This document shows positions 45,001 through 52,896 of a stretch of DNA of 52,985 nt, piece after piece. The DNA comes from Chlorogloea purpurea SAG 13.99 (GTDB taxonomy: Bacteria; Cyanobacteriota; Cyanobacteriia; Cyanobacteriales; Microcystaceae). Both the position numbers and the translations under genes were made by a program. Below the pieces are notes generated by a model. That model did not search any database and was not told the DNA's origin. It was given only the letters and a program-made list of their open reading frames with translations. The stretch lies in NCBI GenBank assembly GCA_016903695.1, contig JADQBB010000030.1:1-52985 (forward strand), written 5' to 3'. Positions within the stretch are counted from its first letter, which is position 1, and the number at the start of each line of letters is the position of its first letter.

Positions 45001-47303
45001 TTCGGGTCTTCGTTAGTAAAGTTTTTGTTGATGGTTGTGGGTTCCTCGAATAAGCTGTAATCATTGACGGTATCGGATAAAGAAAGTAATGAAGGCGTAG
45101 TCTTTTTGTAGCCGAGGCAAACTTCTGGATAATAGGGGTGACTGAGTTCATTTCTGGAGTCGGAGAAGAAAAGGCGGGAATGGGCGAAATCTACTTTTTC
45201 GGTGGAGAGAATGTGTTTGAGTAAACCCGCAACTTGGCGGGCTTTAACGCTAATAGCTGCGAGTCTTAAAGGATGCCAGGGGGGGATAATAGTGGCTGTA
45301 TCTCCTCTCTCGACTTTCACGCAACCGATACTTAAAATGGGTTGGAGTAATTTCACTCTATTGGTATCTCCTTTGGCGTGGTGAAGGAGTGTTTTCAGGA
45401 GTTCTTCGTAAGCGTCGCATTGTTGGAGTAAATCGGGGCTGGCGATACCTTGTTCGCCCGCCCAACTTCCTAAAGCGCTGGTGTAAGCTTCTTTAAATCT
45501 CTGCCAGGCTGCCTTGATCTTTTCGCCCCCTTCAGAGGATAATCGATTATTTTCTAGGGCTTCTTTAATGGCTTTCGGTAAAAGTTTGTCTATATCTTTT
45601 TTCGGATCGTATTTATTGACTAATGTGCCTCTATCTTGGCGATAAGCGGGGGAAAGGGTGGCGACGTTATCTAGGGAAATCATTTGTAGACGGCCTTTCT
45701 TGCTTACTAATTCTCTCGATACCTGTGAGATTAAAAAAGGTGTATCTTTCAGCCGTTTTAAGTCTTCGTTCAATTCTAGTCCGATCGTGTCTCTGTTTCC
45801 CTTCCAAATTAGTTTAATTTTACCGAGGGTTTTCTGGGAGGTACGGGCGTGCAATTCTATATAGAATCCTATTTCTAGGGCTGTTCTGGCTCCCGATTCG
45901 TTTTTTTTATACTTTTTGGGTTTTTTGTTTCTCTCGGCTTCTAGTAATTGGTCGTACCGGAAAAGCCAGTGGGTATCCCAGGTTATCTGGGGGGCGGTTA
46001 ATTCTTCCATACCTCGATAGCGGGTACAAAAGTAAAGACCAACATCGGCGTTTATCTCTAACCATTTGCTTTTACTGGCGGTTTTTTGACTGCGGATGAT
46101 TAACTCGGTATCGCTATGGGGATGATCTATCTGGTCATATAGTCTCTCGAATGCTTGTAGTAAGCCGATGAGAAAACCGTTACATTCGATCGGCTGGCCG
46201 TAGACGAATTTATCCCATTTGTTTTTTAATTGTCGGTCTTTTTCTAGTTCCGATCGATGATTATCATAAAACTCCTTGTCCTCTTCTTGAGCTTCCTTAG
46301 TTTTTCGTTTCTTTAAAGCCTGTAGATAATCCGTTTCTCCTGCCGTTAAAGTATCTCGAAATTCATCTTCATAAAACTGTAAAGTTGCCGAGGCTATATC
46401 AGTTTTCTTCGGTTTCAGCCCGCTAAATATAGCGCTGATATTATCGGTTTCCCATTCAAAGAGAGTTAAATCTCTGGCGGATTCATTCCACTGCGGGGCA
46501 CTGGCGATAAAATTCAAAATAATCCCGTGGGCTGACGGGGGAATTACTTCTTGGGCCTCCTCAAACGCCGCGCTTAAATCGCCAGGCTCTATAGGTTTGC
46601 GAGAAGGAGTCTGTTTTAGTAAAAAACAACTTCTCTCGTTGATGACCTTTTGATATTTGCTCTGCCAACTGTTAGCCCGGCCTCTGATTTTCTCCGGGAT
46701 ACTTTCAAAATAACCGGAGTCACGGGGTAGGCGCAGGGCGGGTAAAGCCCAACCTAAAGCGGTAGTAACGGTAACGCTTTCTGTGGCGATGCGGTGGCGG
46801 GTTTCCGTCACGTAGTTGGCGAATTGTTCTAAACTCCAGTCACTGACGTTTTGTAAACCTTTTAAGGCTTTCTGCCAATGTTTAATTTGGTCTTCCGGTA
46901 AGTTCAATCCAGTGCTGGCCGCTTCTACCCATAACTCGATTTTCTCTTTTAATAAACCCGCGCCTAGAGGAAAAATATCTTTTAAGGATTGCCCTTGGTC
47001 ATCGTTGGTGTTGGCTAATAATAAACAGGGTTTTTCACAGGCAGCGTGACGCAGGTGGACAGTTTTCTCATCGGTGAGAATGTCTTCCGGAAGGTCATAT
47101 CCCGTGACTAAAACTCTGGGGATTTTAATCTTAATCCGATAGGACAGATCAGAAGCCGATAGTATGGTTTGACAGATGATAGTAACTTGTTCGCCCGTGA
47201 GCCTATCCAGTAAAAATCTCGCTACTCCCTCCGTATCATCCCCGCTCAAAAATTGCCTCAAAAATTTAGTCGTTACCTGTCCGATTAACTCTATCGATCT
47301 CAT
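42033..47303 (-). CDS. Giant FtsK/HerA-type ATPase with PD-(D/E)XK-like motif, DptH-like
   Basis: The 1756-residue protein has at least two recognisable parts. Residues 1529-1536 are Walker A GATGSGKS, and 1633-1639 give Walker B VHDEFAD, followed by GIHLIFAAQRPDNNVFP; this is an FtsK/SpoIIIE-type DNA motor at the C-terminus. Around 1128-1180 are EGRIADILAIS, IIISEAKYIEA (E1154, K1156) and SQAQLRETV, which fit the E, D, ExK and Q positions of a PD-(D/E)XK nuclease. The N-terminal 1000 residues are not assigned. Length and position after two smaller genes fit DptH of the Dnd-dependent restriction complex. It abuts the 532-aa gene and overlaps the desulfurase gene. DptH-like is my best call; the nuclease is an inference from motifs. 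Confidence 0.6.
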   Translation of the reverse strand: MRSIELIGQVTTKFLRQFLSGDDTEGVARFLLDRLTGEQVTIICQTILSASDLSYRIKIKIPRVLVTGYDLPEDILTDEKTVHLRHAACEKPCLLLANTNDDQGQSLKDIFPLGAGLLKEKIELWVEAASTGLNLPEDQIKHWQKALKGLQNVSDWSLEQFANYVTETRHRIATESVTVTTALGWALPALRLPRDSGYFESIPEKIRGRANSWQSKYQKVINERSCFLLKQTPSRKPIEPGDLSAAFEEAQEVIPPSAHGIILNFIASAPQWNESARDLTLFEWETDNISAIFSGLKPKKTDIASATLQFYEDEFRDTLTAGETDYLQALKKRKTKEAQEEDKEFYDNHRSELEKDRQLKNKWDKFVYGQPIECNGFLIGLLQAFERLYDQIDHPHSDTELIIRSQKTASKSKWLEINADVGLYFCTRYRGMEELTAPQITWDTHWLFRYDQLLEAERNKKPKKYKKNESGARTALEIGFYIELHARTSQKTLGKIKLIWKGNRDTIGLELNEDLKRLKDTPFLISQVSRELVSKKGRLQMISLDNVATLSPAYRQDRGTLVNKYDPKKDIDKLLPKAIKEALENNRLSSEGGEKIKAAWQRFKEAYTSALGSWAGEQGIASPDLLQQCDAYEELLKTLLHHAKGDTNRVKLLQPILSIGCVKVERGDTATIIPPWHPLRLAAISVKARQVAGLLKHILSTEKVDFAHSRLFFSDSRNELSHPYYPEVCLGYKKTTPSLLSLSDTVNDYSLFEEPTTINKNFTNEDPKVGADKLLDIMKRYLELLPHEKTNLSVIIYECDSTRLPQAVVTKLNELQGDYKDIRCQVILTHREYEKLSPLYEQLLQSSEADQEEFIASEAEIDFMARLRISVMPNKTLLESTEKEADIVFLQDIISRRAETIWQSAPLPDSNPDILKHVPSRWSKKRPAAKDDLKSSAYLVCPCQPSVGHTYLNAIYSVVKGEDYRENQYYLPARQISFQNEYISSVFQEVHRLGQWVVNYDDLLDKWQLLNQGVNVIRYQQNRTDGRNFLISSQAPLSLLQVFVKRRLELLNLGLDTIAINALARQFIQEANVVSGDILLRAAKSGKFAAELIGVVLSKSLLASELGNKHPIGWYFLDDYANWLGQKEGRIADILAISPQIIEGKPVLKIIISEAKYIEANALNDGRKHSQAQLRETVDRLVNALLISPGRLDRDLWLARLGDLLLHGIRFNSTTNIALQEWSRGIREGTIPLDIRGYSHVFISGPGDTPVSSDRYPIPKVDRCYQEIFNRESVRQLILAIHHQQPLASIREQLAHDRPWTIAEPRLPAESPVWVSPVLVTPTNNISYLPVTPPQKTKNVQTLRVAEKSSSGYSPEKHPARLHWASPSLAGWIEGANEIKDGDTESQQWLTQTVSAFRQALMSYDLQAKVLGERLTPNVALIRFQGSDRLSIKDVENRRSPLLTTHGLNVVSVLGYPGEIIISVARPQREIVSLPRVWQERQVNFSPKNKINLSLLIGVKEIDGELLYLNLAAQFAGLQQHAPHTLIAGATGSGKSVLLRNLLLDVCATNSPESVHIYLIDAKQGTDYYPLEELPHLKEGIITEQSKAIEIFESIVAEMERRYQKFREKKANNLFNYNQKVSPDEHLPVLLLVHDEFADWMLIDEYKNAISAAVQRLGVKARAAGIHLIFAAQRPDNNVFPMQLRDNLGNRLILKVESTGTSEISLGQKGAENLLGRGHLAAKLSGEAAIIYAQVPFISDEDFADVAEVIKQGWQS

Positions 47304-48902
47304 TTAATTTCCCTCCACTGCATAAGGATTAAGCACGTAAGCACAAGCATCGGAAAGGCGTTTCAGTAACCCCAGGGATGCTAAACGTTGTTCTAACCTC
47401 TCCCCATTATCGGCAAAAGCTTCTTGATCCGCTTCATTACGATCGATGATTTCTTTCGCCTGTTTCTCACCGATGATCAAACCGTATTTTTGACTCAGAA
47501 TTTGTAAAAATTCCTGAAATTCCATCCTTTGAGGCACACAGCACAGCACTAAAGTTTTCAGTAGAGAATCGCTCGGTACGTAGCGATTCCTCCGGCTTCC
47601 TCTATTAGAAGCCAAACCAATTTCTTTTAGCCAAGCTTGATGGAATTTACCCATGTGTTGTTTATGTCTTATCAGGGCTTGTTGACAAATTTCATCTAAT
47701 AGCTCATCGGGTGAGTTACCTTTTATATCCTCTCCTTTATAGTAAATCTCTCGTTGAATAATTTCTACCGCCCTCTGTCTCGAATCTGGGTAATCATAAC
47801 AGCTTTGCCATTCCGGTAATCTCGATAATCGTCTCACATAATGCTCGATTGCCTGTTGAGTAATATTAGTATTGCAGGCAAAATTATCGGCGGAGAGATT
47901 ACGCACTGTCGTTTTCTTTGGCCCCACTATCTCTAAAATAAATATGACACCGTTATCTAACAAGTTTTCTGAGTTAAATCTGGAGTCATCGTCGTTATTT
48001 AAAACGGCATAAGCCCGCTTTAATAAGTAAATAACCAGATGTAAGCCCGTAATAGTCACCAGATGAGGTAAGCAATCGTAACCGGGTAGATTACAGCCCA
48101 ATAAATTCAGCCAATCCTTAGCTAAACTTTCAAATTCATCCAGTTGTTTATAGGGTAGGTAGGGAGGATTACTATTTTTATCCCTCGGCTGGTTTTCTGA
48201 ATCGTGTTGTAGGGTGGCGACTAATTTATCCCATTTACTACAGTTACCCTCGCCCACAATACCCATCTTCTTTAAATATTCCAAAATATTGAACTTGTTT
48301 CCGGTGCGACTGATCATCAGATATAGTAACTCTCCGGTTCTGGCGAAGAAACGCCGATCGTTGCTATAACTATCTTTATTGCTAACTTTCAAATCCTCGT
48401 ACAAACAATGAACGCCGTAAGGAAAGACAAATTTAGAACTCCAGCGTTTATTACTATCCCCTTCTATAGAATTAGATTGCAAGAACCTGACAACTTTGGC
48501 AAAATCATCGAAACTCCTGAAACGCTCTCTCAGATAACTAAAATCAGGATCATCAATACCACCGCAATTTTCCCCCATTAAACGCAGCCATTCCCGCCAA
48601 CGTTCTTCATCGCCCGAAAATTGATTATTAACCTCCTCTAAGAAAGGATTATTAAATAAAATATTGCGTAGATAGAGACGAGTATAGCTACTGTATCTTA
48701 GTTGATTGTATCGCTCCTCAATAAAAGCTCGATCGGCCTCTAATTCTCCCTGCACGATTCCTAAAAATTCCAACATGGTCAACCAGGGAGTTTGTTCATC
48801 ATAGAGGCGATGTCCCCAGATAGCCTCATCAACCCACATATCCGTTTCCGTATGAGTCAATAGATTTTCAGCGTGGGTTTTCGGTAAGATGTCAAGGTTC
48901 AT
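47304..48902 (-). CDS. Unrecognised protein in the DptG position of the operon
   Basis: I do not recognise this 532-residue protein by sequence. It begins MNLDILPKTHAENLLTHTET, followed by AIWGHRLYDEQTPWLTMLEF, and has RFFARTGELLYLMIS near residue 187. A hydrophobic helix with GLHLVIYLLKRAYAVL is near 285. The C-terminal third (YVPSDSLLKTLVLCCVPQRM then EFLQILSQKYGLIIG) looks like a winged-helix-type DNA-binding region. No catalytic motif is seen. It is the middle of three genes in an F-G-H order, has a four-base overlap with the ATPase gene, and abuts the giant gene, so it probably forms a complex with them. DptG is suggested by place and size only. Confidence 0.45.
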   Translation of the reverse strand: MNLDILPKTHAENLLTHTETDMWVDEAIWGHRLYDEQTPWLTMLEFLGIVQGELEADRAFIEERYNQLRYSSYTRLYLRNILFNNPFLEEVNNQFSGDEERWREWLRLMGENCGGIDDPDFSYLRERFRSFDDFAKVVRFLQSNSIEGDSNKRWSSKFVFPYGVHCLYEDLKVSNKDSYSNDRRFFARTGELLYLMISRTGNKFNILEYLKKMGIVGEGNCSKWDKLVATLQHDSENQPRDKNSNPPYLPYKQLDEFESLAKDWLNLLGCNLPGYDCLPHLVTITGLHLVIYLLKRAYAVLNNDDDSRFNSENLLDNGVIFILEIVGPKKTTVRNLSADNFACNTNITQQAIEHYVRRLSRLPEWQSCYDYPDSRQRAVEIIQREIYYKGEDIKGNSPDELLDEICQQALIRHKQHMGKFHQAWLKEIGLASNRGSRRNRYVPSDSLLKTLVLCCVPQRMEFQEFLQILSQKYGLIIGEKQAKEIIDRNEADQEAFADNGERLEQRLASLGLLKRLSDACAYVLNPYAVEGN

Positions 48903-50746
48903 AAGGAAATCTCCAAGGTTACAGGTTGAACAAAACCATCGCTCTTAATCTCTAACAAACGAATAACCATCTCTCCCGTTGAATCTTCGCTATAACCCTC
49001 TTTTTCTCGGCGAAGATTTAACTGGCTTAAAAGACGGGTTTTAAACGCTAAAATATCTTCATAACATTCTTGGGAGAAGTTACTCGGTAACGCTCCCGCC
49101 GACACCCGTAACAAATATTCATACCGAGTTAAATTTAATCGCATTTTGACGGGTTCTATTTCTGGGTGATAAGAAAAAGAAACTACTAAATCGGGGGTGT
49201 TATGATTGGAGTTAAATTCGATGGTTACGCTTTCGCCTCGTTTGTTAGACACCGAGAGAAATTCTTCAAACACCCTACTACTTCTAGCCTGGGAGTAACT
49301 ACCCGATGTAGCTAAAATTAATTCATCGTCGTTGTTAATCAATAAGCCGGTGAAGATACGATTTAAGCCTTTAACTAATTGCGACAGTAACTTCTTGGGC
49401 GGCTGATTCCTCGTCTTTAAACGGCGACAAACTTTGTCTAAATAATCTCCAGAATAGTGAAAGGCGGTTAACTCCCACAATTTTAGTTCCTCGGCTTTTT
49501 CTTCGGGAACCGTGAAGAATAATCTCTGTCTTTGGGCTTGAAGCATATCGATAAAGGCTTCTTTATCGTCAGTGTTGCCGTTACCCTCTACATAATTTTT
49601 CCTAGCGGAGTGGAAAGCTGGATGAATACCGTAATAGGAATCTTTCGTTACTAGTTCTTCGTAATAATTTTTTACTTCGTCGTCATCTTCACCGAAAATC
49701 AAAAGATTATCTATCAGATTATTACTCTCCGCACCTATCCCTAAATACCTCAGCGCTACAAATACATCAGTTTTATTCCGTTTCCTGACACTAAGATTTT
49801 CCCCGAAACAGTTACTATAAATACTCCCCAAGTAAGCAGTTCTGTTTTGTAAAATCTCTGGAACCTGTTTACAGGCTAAAAGACCGTCCGCGGCTTTAGA
49901 ATGTCCCAGGATTAAATTAGCCACCAGAAGCAGTAATTGTCGGATGGGTAAGTGCATCCCATTGTGACGGAGTAATTGGAGTAAATCGATGATTCTTTGT
50001 TTCATTAAATATCGATCTTTATTCCCCTCTAACCTAGTTTTATTCTCCCAAATAGGACAGCTTTGAGATATGTCACCCTGACTTTGATAGGGACATCCCT
50101 GACACTGCTGCCATCCTGGATGAGTTAATACAGCCTCAATAATACGGGTGAAAACTTCTTCATTATTTAATCTACTCAGGTTATATAGCAACAAATTATA
50201 ATTTGCTTCTTCCCGCTTATCTTCTACCAGTAACTTCTCTACTAATTTACGGGCTTTTTGTATATTAGGGTTACAGTCAGCTATATGCCAAGCTTCCATC
50301 AGTTGCCCGTCATTAGCCGCAATGAGAAAAATTTTGCCCTCGTGGTTTTCGTTAATAATAGCCTCTGCTATTTGGGGTATGAGATTATTTTTTTCTTCAT
50401 TATCTAGCTCGCTTAAATCTTTGATAATAATTAGCTCTCTGCTAGCGAGCCAAAAAGTTTTTACTTTTTCATCTATTTCCCAGTGTTCTTTCAATCCCCC
50501 TAACTGTTCCCAAACTTCCCTACAGGAATAGGTTTTTCCATCTCCTGCGGTTCCGGTAAGAATTACTGATTTAGGACAGTCGGAGCGAAAATTATAAATT
50601 AATTCTTGTAGATAAGGAGTGGGGAATTTAATCGGTTGAATATTATTTTTCTTAAGAGCTACTTGAATCGTTTCATCATACATATTATCGTTACGGGGGA
50701 TGGGGCCGTATTTACGAAAGAAGCTGATCCATTTTGAGATATACAT
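48899..50746 (-). CDS. P-loop ATPase, DptF-like
   Basis: The 615-residue protein has Walker A GTAGDGKT at 65-72, a Walker B-like ELIIIKD at 104-110 and a sensor strand FLIAAND at 140-146, giving an AAA-like ATPase core. A Cys cluster follows (C215, C218, C230; in WQQCQGCPYQ and QSCPIW), possibly for zinc or an Fe-S cluster, and then HLPIRQLLLLVANLILGH. This resembles DptF, the ATPase of the DNA phosphorothioation-dependent restriction complex. The start is the first ATG, 15 bases after the first gene of the operon; there is no strong ribosome site. The N-terminal YGPIPRNDNMYDE looks conserved, which supports this start. Confidence 0.6.
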   Translation of the reverse strand: MYISKWISFFRKYGPIPRNDNMYDETIQVALKKNNIQPIKFPTPYLQELIYNFRSDCPKSVILTGTAGDGKTYSCREVWEQLGGLKEHWEIDEKVKTFWLASRELIIIKDLSELDNEEKNNLIPQIAEAIINENHEGKIFLIAANDGQLMEAWHIADCNPNIQKARKLVEKLLVEDKREEANYNLLLYNLSRLNNEEVFTRIIEAVLTHPGWQQCQGCPYQSQGDISQSCPIWENKTRLEGNKDRYLMKQRIIDLLQLLRHNGMHLPIRQLLLLVANLILGHSKAADGLLACKQVPEILQNRTAYLGSIYSNCFGENLSVRKRNKTDVFVALRYLGIGAESNNLIDNLLIFGEDDDEVKNYYEELVTKDSYYGIHPAFHSARKNYVEGNGNTDDKEAFIDMLQAQRQRLFFTVPEEKAEELKLWELTAFHYSGDYLDKVCRRLKTRNQPPKKLLSQLVKGLNRIFTGLLINNDDELILATSGSYSQARSSRVFEEFLSVSNKRGESVTIEFNSNHNTPDLVVSFSYHPEIEPVKMRLNLTRYEYLLRVSAGALPSNFSQECYEDILAFKTRLLSQLNLRREKEGYSEDSTGEMVIRLLEIKSDGFVQPVTLEISL

Positions 50747-50761
50747 ACTGTTGTGGTTGAG

Positions 50762-51562
50762 CTATAAGTGACAGGCTAGGCAGGGTAAATCATCGTCCTC
50801 ATCGTCTAATACGGTTTCTAATACTTCTGATAAGGGGCGGTTGGGAGTATTTTTCTTCTCGGTGGCGATCGCTTTTTCATGATTGGCGATAATCTGGTCT
50901 TGGCGCTGTAATAGTTCTAATAATGTCTCCCCTTCCGTCCATGTATAAGTCCTGCCGTCTTTATGATCCGATTCGTACTCGACGGCTTTCTGGAATAAAT
51001 CGGGATGCTCTCTCGCTAACATAACCCACTCGTACTTGCGCTGGAAAAAACAGAAAAAACAACCCGATCGACTCCGCCAGCGATAATAATCGGGAAGCCC
51101 TATCCCGCTATCTTCCAAAATAGCGAGAATATCTTTTTTGATTAGCCCTCGTTCTTTGAAAGGGAAAACAGGTTTAATATTGGGTTTCGTAGAAACGTAT
51201 CCCTCGCGATTTTCATCCGCCCGGATACCTATATAACTGATCGTTTCATCATCCCCGACAAAATCCTCCAACGGTTTTATCTTCATCTTCACCGTACACC
51301 ACCGCATTTTCGGAGAAGGCAACAAATCCCCGTGTACCGCCAGCCAATGATCGAAACCCCTCTCCTCGCTGAGATAATGGATTTTAATACCCAAGCGGGC
51401 CTTAATACGATCGAGATATTCATAAGTTTCCGGCAGTTCCTTCCCCGTGTCGCAAAAAAAATACTCCAGATCGGGAATCTCCCGGTGTAACAGCACTGCC
51501 AGCGCCGTACTATCCTTGCCGCCCGAAAGACCTAATATATGTCTGACCTTCTTTTTTACCAT
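50762..51562 (-). CDS. PAPS-reductase-family ATP-pyrophosphatase, DndC/SspD-like (short form)
   Basis: This protein probably activates a substrate with ATP for sulfur transfer, like the DNA sulfur-modification enzymes DndC and SspD. The PP-loop SGGKDS is at 13-18; [16 protein letters not shown] follows, then [11 protein letters not shown] (C89). Further cysteines form two CxxC pairs: C168/C171 in SGCFFCF and C261/C264 at the very C-terminus (CLAC). These could hold an Fe-S cluster as in DndC. At 266 residues it is about half the usual DndC length and closer to SspD or generic PAPS reductases. It is the first gene of the operon and faces queC across 160 bases. A role in sulfate assimilation is the alternative but does not fit the operon. 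Confidence 0.7.
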   Translation of the reverse strand: MVKKKVRHILGLSGGKDSTALAVLLHREIPDLEYFFCDTGKELPETYEYLDRIKARLGIKIHYLSEERGFDHWLAVHGDLLPSPKMRWCTVKMKIKPLEDFVGDDETISYIGIRADENREGYVSTKPNIKPVFPFKERGLIKKDILAILEDSGIGLPDYYRWRSRSGCFFCFFQRKYEWVMLAREHPDLFQKAVEYESDHKDGRTYTWTEGETLLELLQRQDQIIANHEKAIATEKKNTPNRPLSEVLETVLDDEDDDLPCLACHL

Positions 51563-51692
51563 GCCGATATATGCCGATCGATCTTTTTTACATTATTCCC
51601 AAAATCATCACGGGAATAACTTTTCCCATCATAAAGACCATATCGATCGATGGATAAGTAATAGCGTGACCCTCACCCGATGCGTAGATGAT

Positions 51693-51714
51693 TATAATAG
51701 AAGACTTTCAGGAG
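51693..51714 (+). promoter_or_regulatory. Promoter -10 element and ribosome site of queC
   Basis: TATAAT at 51693-51698 stands 24 bases before the queC start, and CAGGAG at 51709-51714 is 8 bases before the ATG. There is no good -35 box at the expected distance. The -10 hexamer is a perfect consensus, so a promoter here is plausible. Confidence 0.45.
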
Positions 51715-51722
51715 TGAATCAG

Positions 51723-52388
51723 ATGGGTAAAAAAGCCGTGGTATTACTGTCGGGAGGGTTAGATTCGGCCACCTCAGCCGCGATCGCACTGACGGGGGGT
51801 TACGAGTTAATCGCCCTCTCCTGCCGTTACGGTCAACGTCACGTTAAAGAATTACGAGCGGCAGCCGCGGTGGCCAAGTTTTTGGGAGTGAAAGAACACT
51901 ACGAGATAGACGTTAATCTATCCCAGTGGGGCGGTTCAGCCCTGACCGACGAATCGATCGCCATCCCGCGAACGGGCGTACAAATAGATATTATCCCCAT
52001 CACCTACGTGCCTGGGCGCAATACAGTATTCATCGCCCTCGCTTTATCCCTGGCCGAGGCCAAGGAAGCAGAGGCAATATATCTGGGTATTAACGCCGTG
52101 GATTATTCCGGCTACCCCGATTGCCGCCCCGAATATTTAGGCGCTTATCAACATCTGGCGGGTTTATCTTCCAAAGCGGGAATCGAAGGGAAAGGGGCGC
52201 GCCTGGTAGCACCTTTGATCGAGTGGACTAAAGTGGAGATCGTCAGGAAAGCGATCGATCTCGGTGTACCGATCGATCTAACATGGTCTTGTTATAATGG
52301 CGGCGAGTCCCCCTGTGGCGTATGTGATTCCTGTCGGATTCGCGATTCTGCCTTGAGGGAAGCTGGTTATAAAACTTCTGACAATTAA
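51723..52388 (+). CDS. queC: 7-cyano-7-deazaguanine synthase QueC
   Basis: QueC converts carboxy-deazaguanine to preQ0 using ATP and ammonia in queuosine synthesis. The 221-residue protein has the PP-loop [34 protein letters not shown], and a zinc site with [20 protein letters not shown] use the ATG at 51723 because of its ribosome site; the open frame continues upstream without a family match. It diverges from the sulfur-system operon. Nothing suggests a DNA-modifying preQ0 pathway here. Confidence 0.92.
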   Translation: MGKKAVVLLSGGLDSATSAAIALTGGYELIALSCRYGQRHVKELRAAAAVAKFLGVKEHYEIDVNLSQWGGSALTDESIAIPRTGVQIDIIPITYVPGRNTVFIALALSLAEAKEAEAIYLGINAVDYSGYPDCRPEYLGAYQHLAGLSSKAGIEGKGARLVAPLIEWTKVEIVRKAIDLGVPIDLTWSCYNGGESPCGVCDSCRIRDSALREAGYKTSDN

Positions 52389-52415
52389 ACTAACTCAATC
52401 AAAACGGTAATAGCG

Positions 52416-52841
52416 ATGGGAGACATAGACGACTTATTAAACGAGTTAAAACAAGATTATCAAGGGGGGCGAACATCTAATAAACCCCAACCAGTTGACC
52501 GCAAACCTCAACCATCCGATTCTCTAGAGCAGTTACTTCACGAGATTAAAAGGGAGGTTGATAAACCCGTTCAATCTACCTCGGACTCGAAAGATAGTAA
52601 AACGAAAGAATTAGCTGTTAACCTTTCAGAAAACGTGAACGTGATTAAATCTCCCGCAAACGAAGAACAAACAGAAAAACGCCGCCGAGAAGCCCTTAAA
52701 GAGAAAGCGAGGCGATGGCTACAAAAACTGAATCCCGAATCCGAAGAAGGTATGTGGTTTGAAGAATTTTCCTACTCTTACGAGTCAAAATTAGAAGCGG
52801 CGATGACTTATTTAGAAGCCTTGAAAGAGGCGGGGAAATAA
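52416..52841 (+). CDS. Slr1339-family salt-stress-related protein
   Basis: The 141-residue protein begins MGDIDDLLNELKQDYQGG, has a hydrophilic linker, and ends with KARRWLQKLNPESEEGMWFE and SKLEAAMTYLEALKEAGK. This pattern matches a cyanobacterial family named after Slr1339 and associated with salt stress; the biochemical role is unknown. It lies 27 bases after queC on the same strand and ends at a strong terminator shared with psbA. Confidence 0.65.
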   Translation: MGDIDDLLNELKQDYQGGRTSNKPQPVDRKPQPSDSLEQLLHEIKREVDKPVQSTSDSKDSKTKELAVNLSENVNVIKSPANEEQTEKRRREALKEKARRWLQKLNPESEEGMWFEEFSYSYESKLEAAMTYLEALKEAGK

Positions 52842-52844
52842 TAG

Positions 52845-52883
52845 CACAAAAAAAGCACCCCTTGAGGAGGTGCTTTTTTTGTG
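52845..52883. terminator. Bidirectional rho-independent terminator
   Basis: AAAAAAAGCACC (52848-52859) pairs with GGTGCTTTTTTT (52869-52880). The seven T on each strand after the stem give a terminator in both directions, serving the Slr1339-like gene on the plus strand and psbA on the minus strand. Confidence 0.9.
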
Positions 52884-52896
52884 GGTAATCTAGAGA

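Noticed and set aside
50762..51562. BREX type 4 (BrxP PAPS reductase)
   Set aside because: No PglZ or BrxL gene is present in the operon; a cysteine desulfurase and an FtsK-type giant are instead.
51723..52388. Dpd-type deazaguanine DNA modification cluster based on queC
   Set aside because: No dpdA-like transglycosylase or other Dpd genes are present; the QueC has all features of the queuosine enzyme.
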